Made by a program: the position numbers and the translations under genes
The notes under the pieces: generated by a model
What the model was told of the DNA's origin: nothing
Database searches by the model: none
Seen by the model: the letters and a program-made list of their open reading frames with translations, nothing else
NCBI GenBank assembly: GCA_034698045.1
Contig: JAQGAU010001243.1
Location: 1-20,350 of the forward strand
DNA: 20,350 nt
From: Paramacrobiotus richtersi
Lineage: Eukaryota > Tardigrada > Eutardigrada > Parachela > Macrobiotidae
Reading direction: 5' to 3'
Shown here: piece by piece, positions 1-9,200 of the stretch
Position numbering within the stretch: the first letter of the stretch is position 1
How the letters are laid out: the number at the start of each line of letters is the position of its first letter

Positions 1-43
1 CGCCACTCTCCCGGGGAAGATTCGGCACAATACACACCACACT

Positions 44-440
44 CTCCCGGCATCAAACTGTCAAGCCAGCACAATGGTCGAGGCCGTAATGGGCGCTGGA
101 TGTCCTTCATTTGCCACTCTACACAATCTTCCCATTGATCTTTTGCCGCAATGTACTGTCAACCATTATTCATCTTTTCCTTTTTATTTTGTGAGATTTG
201 TAACGCCGACGATGCAGCTGAGCAAAAACACGGCAGCACTTCGTTTTCGCTCCCTATCAGTTCATATCATCAACTTTGCGACTGTATAATAATGTACTGC
301 TGGAAATTACAAGGACGGTTTTCATGGTTAGAACTTTAGTCCAGATACAATAACAAACATTCACAGAAAATAGTTAGGTCAACTATAAAACATTCCTTCC
401 GGTCAGCACGACATGGAAGCTGGAACCGTGCTCGTAATCA
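44..440. repeat. Roughly 400-bp duplicated segment, copy A
   Basis: This is closely similar to 5633-6010, by eye over 80 percent identical, with the best match at 44-290. It lies on the 3' side of the MAM pseudogene just as copy B lies on the 3' side of the intact MAM gene, so both are 3' flanks of a duplicated unit. The plus strand has an open frame at 74-289 (71 codons, starting MVEAVMGAG). An 11-bp string (cactctcccgg) also occurs just before it at 3-13. No gene function is recognised. Confidence 0.8.
74..289 (+). CDS. Possible small ORF in the duplicated segment, 71 codons
   Basis: Unrecognised frame, starting MVEAVMGAG and ending SVHIINFATV. Compared with copy B, the part from codon 25 on has changes mainly at first and third codon positions and only one at a second position, which is what weak protein constraint would look like. 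Against this, copy B has an internal stop, there is no known domain, and the frame could equally be a relic of an element or an untranslated region. No splice sites or promoter were recognised. Confidence 0.2.
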   Translation: MVEAVMGAGCPSFATLHNLPIDLLPQCTVNHYSSFPFYFVRFVTPTMQLSKNTAALRFRSLSVHIINFATV

Positions 441-784
441 GCTGAGCATTATTACGATAATTTCTACATTAATCCGCTGAAACATAAATCCCGTTGATCA
501 CCGCCGTTTTCGGTGTGGAGTTGGTAGTCACCAAGGTGTAACGCGTTCACCATGCAGCGCGTGACAAACTGGCAAAAGATCGACATTGACGGTTTGTTGG
601 CTCTTTAACACCACTTGTGGTGCACGAGCCTAGCAAAAACAATATAATGCGATCGCCATATTCACAAAAAACTGCTCTGAGACTATACTACAGAGTATAT
701 TACCGCGCAAGTACATTACAGCTTGCATTCGTACTCATGCACCATGCATCATCTGACATGTGCACCTTTACTGGTCAGTGCAAA
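441..784. other. Spacer with no recognised feature
   Basis: Between the 400-bp repeat and the MAM pseudogene. No coding exon or RNA gene was recognised. It should correspond to the region of exons 16-25 in the intact gene, which seem to have been lost here. Confidence 0.5.
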
Positions 785-1676
785 GTAAAAGGGTACCTAA
801 GATTACAGCAATTATACAACAAGAGCCTTTCAGCGCAACTCACGTCCGCCAATGGTCACGGGATTACTGGTCCAAAAGGTTCGCTGAATGGTATTTGAAT
901 ACTTTTTGAACGGTTTCTTGCGATCCGCTGGTACTGGTAGTCCGGGTGTCGGTATGCGGTCCGACATAAGGAATACAATACATAGGTAGGTTAACCTAAC
1001 CACGAGCTACGCAAAAATATATAACGTATGCACAGAATCGGAATATACGGTGACATATTTATTTTCCTCCAGGTGTTAAGTAGGTCTAATCTTTGTCAGG
1101 TCTCACCGCCATAAGAAAGGAAACGGTGGGGTTACGACTTTCGTGTGCATTCATAATGCAAACGTATAGCAAACGGATAGCATAAATTTAGTACTCGACA
1201 ATAAATCGGAACAATTAAAAAGGTACAGATATTGCAATATATATACATCTCGTGACAACAACCAGAGTAATTTTTTAAAGAAAGTTTGGTCACATAAGGT
1301 CACCAATTTACGTATAAAGGAGTCGTAACACACGCGAACCTCTGAGTGCATCAACCGGTCATTTTGGAACAGTCCGCTCTTCCGCTACACGTTGCCATTG
1401 AATCGTGGACTCCGGATCAATTTCGAACCCGCATAGGTCTTCATCAAAATAATGTACACGTGTAGACGCGCGAATTACTGGAATGTGGGTCTACGCGATG
1501 TTCCACCAAGACTTCTCGCCGCTAACCGAACACCTCGCAGAGAATTATGCGAAAAGAAATCCGTTAGTGATCCGTTGTTTTGCGACAAAACAAGTAAAAC
1601 GGCATAATGCATGTTACCACCTTGAGCGCTTCCGACAATATAAAAAGTAACTAGTGTAGATCTAATCACAAGACAT
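785..1676 (-). pseudogene. Decayed MAM gene copy (exons 1, 11, 14, 15 remnants)
   Basis: Four pieces match the main MAM gene in gene order. About 1625-1676 matches exon 1: the frame reading YIVGSAQ followed by GGT is preserved, but the ATG at 1676-1674 is out of that frame and runs into TAG at 1664-1662. About 1340-1465 matches the end of exon 11 (LCGFEIDPxSTIQWQR), with an insertion breaking the frame before it and TGA at 1361-1359. About 1070-1150 matches exon 14 (SFLMxVxP, then TPGG), with TAG at 1088-1086 and the GT donor after TPGG changed to GA. About 785-895 matches the 3' part of exon 15 (IQRTxW) and its following intron. Exons 2-10, 12-13 and 16-25 were not found. It lies between copies of the MAM 3' and 5' flanks, so it is a duplicated gene, not a processed one. 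Confidence 0.8.
987..998. other. 12-bp perfect palindrome
   Basis: TAGGTTAACCTA reads the same on both strands. It sits between the exon-15 and exon-14 relics of the MAM pseudogene. It could be a binding site or the tip of an inserted element, but nothing else supports either idea. Confidence 0.3.
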
Positions 1677-2100
1677 TTCTCGTACGCAACATTCCAGCCG
1701 TTAGGAAGATACTGTAATAATATCGCGAGTGCTATGCAAATTTTCCTGAATCGCAGAGTCTGTCTTGATAACTGAACGTTTCGTCGCGGTTCCTTTCACT
1801 CCAAGAGAACTGACCGCAGGACCGATTCCCCGCGAGACACATGCAGGTATAGATACAGCCTTAGCGCTAACGACGAAAACAATTGTTCGTCCTAATGTAG
1901 CTGTATGTAACTGCGAGATTAGTAAAAGGCAATACTAACGCAACCGTTCGATCTTATCGGTGACAGAGTCACAGTTCGTCGGAATATTAATTATAAGAAC
2001 ATTAATATTTCACTGCAGCGTTATATCACTTCGTTAATTTTTGTGATGTGACATTGTTCATATATCGGGATTCGGGAGCAAGTATCGATCATATATCGAC
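1677..2100. repeat. MAM gene 5' flank, left copy
   Basis: It matches 15440-15800 in scattered blocks: the string around the exon-1 remnant, tagcgct with acgaaaac, tatcggtgacagag, and ctgcagcgttat with cacttcg. It lies upstream (on the minus strand) of the pseudogene. The conserved blocks may be promoter elements, but that is inference. Confidence 0.65.
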
Positions 2101-2690
2101 ACAAGCCACTGATCAGGCATGCTTGAACGTCGCCGAAAAGAGACACACAGGAGTGTTTAAAAACAAACGATAAAGTTTGTATTCACACTTTGTACTGTGT
2201 ACTGATTTTGGCAACTGTACCCTCGCGGGCCAACTGGGATACGTTTTTCATATGATTGGATGTATTGTGTTGGGAATGTGCCCCTGTTCGAGAAATAAAG
2301 TGTACACATATTTAGTTTCCGACAGTACAACTGTACGAGTATAGTATTGCTAAATTACACGTTAAAAATCACTTTAATTTGACAGAGTCCGGACTCGCAG
2401 AACAGCTGCTCTAACAACAAGCAACGCATCGAATTCGTACATATTCTGCACTCCTCGCATACTAATAAACGAGAAAAGTGTATATGTAATAAAAAGAATC
2501 ATTTGTCATTTTACTATGTGTATTAAATTTGATAAGACTTTACAGTTATTATTTGTTAGTACATCTGAATTGTGAGTATGCCACCCACTTCGGCCAATCG
2601 TGACCACTTGTATCTGCGCTGCCGGCTCGCATTTTCGTACGGATGTTGCATTCTGTTGCATCATTGAGCTGATAACAATCTGAACATGTG
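2101..2690. other. Intergenic spacer, AT-rich
   Basis: No coding exon recognised. A plus-strand AATAAA at 2294-2299 is present but no gene that would end here was found, so it is probably chance. The region lies between the left MAM 5' flank and the possible leader of the F-box-like gene. Confidence 0.45.
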
Positions 2691-2697
2691 CTAGTGA

Positions 2698-3378
2698 GTG
2701 CCATGCACAGTAACCAGGCGTGCACTCACTTGGGCACGAGAATCATCGGCTGAGGTACGCTATTTTTCATTAATTTTTGTCTTGCCATTGGTGGCGATTA
2801 TCGTTTGTCTTTTCTTTACAACTACCACTTGTTTATTCTGTATCGAGACGTATCGGATCCGAGCTGCAATTCTCACCATCTTCCTCATGTGCACTGCATC
2901 TCTGATCAGCCAGAACGAGAACTAACAACGTCGCCTGGCTCGTGTGGACCTGCTGCGTTATTCTGGCACTTGGGCCTTGGCTCCTCGCAAGCGAACCTTC
3001 AGGTAACGTAAACGATCATTTTCTGACACTCTCGTGTTGTTCTGCAATCAAAATGTATTGGTTCGGATATTTTTCCGACACTTGCTAGTTGCTGTGATGT
3101 TATTTTACGAGAGTCAGGCTCATTCGTCAATTTTATCTGTCTGATAACTTTTTTGTTTTTTAAACCGACACTGATTGTCCAGGAAAGTGTTATTTCAGTT
3201 CTTTCGTGCATATGTACAAACGAAAGATATGTACATTTAAAAACCAGATTAAACTCATCATTGTTTCGTGCCTGTTATATAATATTATCGAAATGGTTTG
3301 TGTAGTCTGCAGAAACTGTTTCAGCCGTGACGATTGTTGATTGTTCGATGATTGACTGATGATTGTTCGGTCTTACAG
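2698..3378 (+). other. Possible non-coding leader exons and introns of the F-box-like gene
   Basis: Splice-like sites are GAG|GTACGC after 2754, an acceptor-like CTGATCAG near 2911, TTCAG|GTAACG after 3002, and TCTTACAG ending at 3378. A spliced leader joining an exon ending at 3002 to the coding exon at 3379 is plausible. In that join the frame reads open back to a TAA at 2923 without an ATG, which supports a leader rather than coding sequence. Splicing here is inferred only. Confidence 0.35.
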
Positions 3379-3391
3379 ATCAGCCGGGAGG

Positions 3392-5248
3392 ATGTTTGAG
3401 GTTTACCAGGATTACGCTTACCTTCAGCGACGAGAGGTATCGAGCTGGGATGCTGCGGAAGTGGTGGGGAAGGATGGACTGGTGCAGCATGGCAAGGTAA
3501 TCGGCGCTGAACGCGACGGCCTTATCATCGACTTCGGGTGTGCTGGACAGCGACGCCGGTCACTGTGGTATGGCCAGGCGTTTAGCTACCGAGGAGACGC
3601 TGATCTGGATGAGATGCCAGTGGACGGTGCCGTGGAGGTCTTGTTGCGAGACGGACCGCAGTGCCCCTGGTTATGGCGTCCTGCTACACTGCTCAGCGCC
3701 AACATGCCGCCAATGGATACGGGTTTGGCGGTGGTGGAGATGATCTGGGGGGGCTGCAGTCGCCGTCAGCTGGTACCATATTCACAGATTCGCACGCGTC
3801 AGTCCCGCGCCGATCTGAAGGAGCGTGTTATCCTGAGCGGCGACTTTGCGGTCCAATCGGTCTGCCTGCCGTCTGATCATGCTAAACTCTTATCAGCAAA
3901 TCCACCGCTGTGGAAGGTGTCCTGCCACGAACTGTGTAGTTATTATGGATATCGCGTATTGCCCGTATCTCTTTCTGGACAAGAGCTAGTGCTTTTGCAG
4001 CATTCTGACGACTATCATCGTGGGGTTCATCAACTGGTAACTGGAGTACTGTTTGATTACTTGTATATCACGTCACCCGTCATTCTTACCGCCCTCACTA
4101 TGAACAATTATCTGAATTAATTCTGTATGTACTCTCATTGTATGCATTCCCCTACATGTCCGTTTCTCGTTACAGATCGACGCAGTTGGTAGAGTGCTTG
4201 ATGCACGTAACCACGTCATGGACAATGGGGCCGTGTTGATGGGAAACGGTTGGCATTGCTGTTTGCCGTTGACTGGCGGTTCCATAAAGAACGATGCCGA
4301 AGGAGCGCAGTTGATCCTGCAGCACTTGCCCAAGCACGTCCTGTATGAAGTTCTGGAATATGTGGACACAAAGGAGCGGGCCCTGCAGCGACGAGTCAGC
4401 CGTGTCTTTGATGCGCTCATCTGCACAACTTTGTCCGTTGACATCCGCTTGACCCATCGCCAGTGTCGTTTGGATAGATCGTGGTCATCTGGCTGCAGTT
4501 GTCGTTATCGTTTGGAGAACTACCCGTTCGCCACTACCCTCCTCAAGAGTGTCACTTCCCGCACCCGCCGCATCACCCTGACAGACGCCGGTCCGCACAT
4601 CCTGGCGGACGTACTCTACTTGTTGGGCTTTTGCGTGGAATTGGGTCTGTGCACGGCAGATCAGCAGGTGGTAGTAGTGGCATTTCGAAGCGATATCGTC
4701 TCCACGTATTTTGGCTATGACTATGGTGAAAACGTGGATATTTTGGCGCTGTATTATGCTGCCAGTTGTTGTCAGAAACTGCTTGTAGAGGACTGTACGA
4801 TGGACCAGATGCTGTTCATGCGCTCCGGCGGCGGCAGTGGCCTGGCTGGTCTTCGTTTTTCTGGCACGCTGCGACGAATCTCCGTGAAGGAAGATATGTA
4901 CCGCCTGGTGGAGAGCCAGCTGCCGGCGTTTGATGTCCAGCGGGTGATCGAATGGGTTGCGGAGTCAGTAAAGCAGTCGGGGAATCGCAGTCTTATTGCA
5001 GCGGTAATCCCACCGGTAGCCATGTTGTCGGAGAATGTGTGTACTGAACATAGCTTTGCTTTCTGCAGGAACTGAACGATTGTACCAGGCTGGATACGCG
5101 CCCGGACAACGCCTATACTGGCCACGAGTGGACCGCGGACAATCTGGCCGGCGTGGATGTGGCCAAGCTGTCGCGTCTGACCCAGTATTCCCTCAGCCGT
5201 TATGTTCCGTCGCCAAACCTCACCTTGCCAGCCACCGACGGCATGTAA
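3392..5248 (+). CDS. Agenet/Tudor-like plus F-box-like protein, 3 exons, 550 aa
   Basis: Exons 3392-4036, 4176-5003 and 5069-5248 join in phase 0 (645 + 828 + 180 nt), with introns of 139 and 65 nt. The start is taken as ATG 3392, 13 nt after the acceptor TCTTACAG; an in-frame ATG at 3359 lies before that acceptor. Residues about 20-66 and 78-135 look like two Agenet/Tudor-type folds: the second has VEVLLRDG, a W-x-PATLL strand and LVPYSQIR, the usual Agenet order. Residues about 262-305 (LPKHVLYEVLEYVD, then RRVSRVFDAL) resemble an F-box, which would bind Skp1 in an SCF ubiquitin ligase. The rest, Cys-containing with alternating strands and helices, is unrecognised. An alternative second donor at 5015|5016 would add four residues (VIPP). 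No canonical poly(A) signal is seen. Gene reality is well supported; both domain calls come from motif reading. Confidence 0.75.
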
Positions 5249-5632
5249 TGGCGTCTCTTGTCGTATCCGGAACCTTGGCCTGTACAGCTGTATCGCTCTC
5301 TTTACGGTTTGCGCGAGCATTTCTCCTCTGTGGGCTCTTTATCTGCGACGTGTGTCCGCTAGTGTGTGCCACATGTGACCAAAGTTTTACGTATTATATG
5401 TAATTTTTTGTATATTTGAACTTTTGATGATCTTTTTGCAACTAGTTACATGACCATTGTTCCGTGTATTATGACATTCTGTGGAAAGTGGTGTCTGATG
5501 CTGCTCGTTTGAAACAGTAAACTGAATCCGTTAAGTATGCTGCTTCTGACGTATCCCTTGAGTATAATCTTGTTAGATGATTCATGCTAAGAGTCCACAA
5601 AGATCACAACCCAGCAATACTGCTCCAAAAAT
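5249..5632. other. 3' region of the F-box-like gene and spacer
   Basis: It follows the stop at 5248. It is AT-rich, has no exact AATAAA on the plus strand, and holds no other coding exon. The 400-bp repeat copy B begins at its end. Confidence 0.5.
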
Positions 5633-6010
5633 CACTCTCCCGGCATCAAACTGTTTAACCAGCACAATGGCCGAGGCCGTAATGGGCGTTGGATGACCTT
5701 CATTTGCCACTCTACACAATCTTCCCGTTTATCTTTTGCCGCAGTGTACTGTCAACCATTATTCATCTTTTCCTTTTTATTTTGTAAGATTTATAACGCC
5801 GACGATGCATCTGGGCAAAAATACGGCAACACTTCGTTTTCGCTCCCTATCGATTCATATCATGAACTTTGCAGTTATATCGCCATGTACTGCTGGACGT
5901 TGCACCGAGGGTTTTAATGGTTTAGCCCAGATATAAAAAAATTATTCACAGATAACATGGTAGGTTAAATAAAACGTTCCTTCAAGTCAGCACGACATGG
6001 AAATGTACTC
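5633..6010. repeat. Roughly 400-bp duplicated segment, copy B
   Basis: Second copy of 44-440, lying 200 bp past the stop of the intact MAM gene. The frame equivalent to 74-289 starts at ATG 5668 and carries a TGA after nine codons where copy A has TGT; beyond it the frame continues with mostly conservative changes. A reverse-strand AATAAA at 5781-5776 could serve the MAM transcript. The similarity fades after about 6010. Confidence 0.8.
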
Positions 6011-6210
6011 GCAATCAACTCAGCGGCAATCAGCTAGGCATAACGTCTACAACTCAACACTGACACAGTCAACAAGTCGATCGGCTATCTCCACTTTTCA
6101 AAAACAACTTCCTACCGATACCTTTAAGCAACAAAACAGCAGTTTTATAAAGGTGTAACTAAATTCGGTCGTCATTGTTCTTTCTCGCTTAATTCTGTTC
6201 ATAGGAATGT

Positions 6211-9200
6211 TCAGAGGTCGTCAAAACATGTTCCAGCCTCCAAGACATACTCATCCACCGCGACGGCTCCAAACAATGTAACTCCTCTAAGTGTAATGGC
6301 TCTGAACATGATCTAAACACCACACCAAAGTGTCCGCACAATTAAGCCTGTGTAGTAGAAATAGAAGAACAGCATACTTGAAACGCTGACTGGGCAGTGA
6401 ACGGAATATGTTCAGCCGTCCATCCGGGTCGTACTGCGCCACGGTATCGTTTGAGGAGCACTGCTCTGCTGTCAGGGAAGTCTCTGCGGACAATGTTAAT
6501 TTCGGTATTGTCCTTTGTATTGGCGTACATCCAGAAACGGAGACAATAATCCGCGGTGTTCGGTGTAGCTGGTGTCATGGGTGTCGTGATTGCTCCCATC
6601 TTGTTGCCGGTGGGAGTGCTGGTGGTTTCAGCAAAGAGAAACCAGTCATTCCCTACGAAAGAGGCATCACTACTGCTGCCGGAATGATGAACAATTGCAC
6701 ATCATAGTCAACCGTTTCAGTATATGCATGACGACGGCACGCTACCTGAAGCCACTCGCTGTAGTTACAATATATGTACCGTCTACGCAGGGTACAGACT
6801 GGACTTTTTTACTGTAACGGTACAACCATACCTTGGGTCTTTTAGCACTTAAATGTTCTACACCTTAAAATTTTTTGTAAGCTGATATTACGTCATCGCG
6901 GCTGTGGAGTACGCAGTCAACTAGTTCAAGACTTTTACTCGCAAAAACTCAGAGTAGTGTGTTACAAACATTCAAGTGTAACTAAGCGGTTGATCTTCCA
7001 GATGGCATCCAATCGCAAGAAACCTAATCTATATTGGCCTTGGGTGATGCTGTTTTCAAATGTCACGAAAAGACTGAAGAAACTGAAGAACTAATGTATT
7101 GTTTACTTCGTATAATTTACTTTGTTATGTGTTTTAAGTTATCCTGCTAATGACTAGCAAGCGGCTTACATGACGTTACTAAACCACTAATCCACAATCT
7201 TATAGTACAAATTTCTCTTTCCAACTTGCGCTTTACGGTGCTCTTGTGCCCGTCAAAAGTCCATTACGCCATGAAACAGCAAACAAGAGAATGGTGCAGC
7301 GCATCGCTTACTGGGAGTTTCGGTCCGATAAGGCACAAACCATGCGTTATCACCCACTCCGTAATCTTGATGAGCCCGATGCCAAATGATGGCTGATTCG
7401 TTGACCAGTACCGTCCAGCCACACGCATCCTCATCAAAATTACATGACTGGAGAATGGTATTTCCGGTAGAGGATGTCGGCCTCGGGGTTATCGTGCCAG
7501 GTGTCGTTGTGGCGTGAGTAGTGCTTGTGGCATTCGGACGAGGCAGTGTCGGACACAGACCAGCGCTGGTTACCAGTTCGTGCTCGATGTTGTCGATTGC
7601 GATGCCATGCAGGCGACTGGACAAGTCTGCGCTTGGGCCATCCATCACAGCTTCAAACATAAGCTGCTAACGAAAAACAAAACTTCTTACACAGTGTTAC
7701 GCTTAGCACGTACCAATCTACTGGAATGTAAGCCAGAAACAATGGACGTACGAAAATAAACCAACAGACAAATATTACGAAGCCTGTACATAAGGATAAC
7801 ATGGCAAGTAATCAGTAAACATTTCACAACGTTTGTATGTGTACTTGAAGTAATTCTGAACTATTGTACTGTATCGCCATCTTTGAATCACCATCATAAC
7901 GCATCCTGGTGCGCTGTCAAGCATTCCAGTTGGAGGGAGTATCAGATCTCTCATTAATACTTATTGTTAAAAGTTACGGAAGATGAAAGAACAAGAGGCA
8001 AGGTAGCGGGAAAACAAAACAATAACAAACACAAGCAAATGCGTTTACCGTCCACAGCGACTTGTGGTCCAAATAGACTTGACCTCTCTGCCATGACCCA
8101 TAAACCGTTTCCCCACGACTACTCCAAACGGTAGCGTAATCGTAATATTCCTTGTCAGTCAACCAATAATGCCACAGCGCTAAGCGACCGATATGCTCGG
8201 CTGTAATAAGATAGTCGAAATGGACACAAAAGTTCCCTTCTGTGGACCCTCTGACCAAACCGTCGTGTCGCAAGTAGGTCGGACTGTGTGACATTACTGA
8301 TGGAACAGGGACGTAGATAAAGACACCACGATCCACTGAATCATCGTTGCTTGGAAGAATATTAGAAGTTCCGTAAACAAACTCATACTCCATTTTGCCC
8401 AGACTATCGTAGTAATTTTCCCAGCTGCACATTCCGTTTTCGAAACTGCAGTCTGTAAAAAATAAGCAACCCACATGCTGGTATTCGACTGTAACCTTAA
8501 GGACGCAAAAGGTGTCCAGACAATTTTTACTATAACAAGCGCTAATTCTGGGACGTGCGAAAATCTTACAGACTAACGGCTTTGTTTAAAAAAGTACAAT
8601 TTTCATGTGTTGCGTCAGTTCAAAGAAGCATGGATGTTAATCACTGTAATGTCTTCCAGTGGAATCGGATATGGTGCAGATAGTGTAGTAGAGTAGGACA
8701 ATCTAGTAAAGAATGCTTACCAACTTGCTTGCAGACACCGGGCGAAACAGCTATATCGTCAATGGCAATACCACCGTTTCCAGAGCTTGATAAATACCCT
8801 TCTATCCTGATGATATACTGCGTCAATGATTCTGGAATGGCTGCAGTGTACTGCAACCAGAGGTCCGTTTCCGGACCGGCGTAAGCGGCAATTTCCGTTT
8901 CCGGGAAACCCTGTCCTTCCACGGTAATGTGCACATCGCCTGGATTTTCCCCCTGCATGTACATCCAGAATCGCAGACATGCCGGCTCATTCGGCTTTTG
9001 CCGTGAGAATGCTTTCATAATTTTTGTTCCGGTGGGTGGAGCAATGCTGGCGTTGAAATACATGAATTTACCTAGATAAGATGCACAAAGGTCAATGAGC
9101 GCACTATATAGCGCTAACAAAATGAACATCTACCAAAGTTCTCGAGGGTGCTGTGGTCAAAAGCCGGCACATGTGGGTCTTGGTCGCGATCACGGCCAGA

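Noticed and set aside
3359-3391. Upstream in-frame ATG at 3359 for the F-box-like gene
   Set aside because: The frame from it runs straight through TCTTACAG, a good splice acceptor at 3378, so this ATG is probably intronic. ATG 3392 is preferred, although transcription starting inside the region could use 3359.
4073-5320. Long minus-strand frames antisense to the F-box-like gene (4073-4444, 4772-5320)
   Set aside because: They mirror the GC-richer coding strand, lack recognisable domains, and conflict with the well-supported plus-strand exons.
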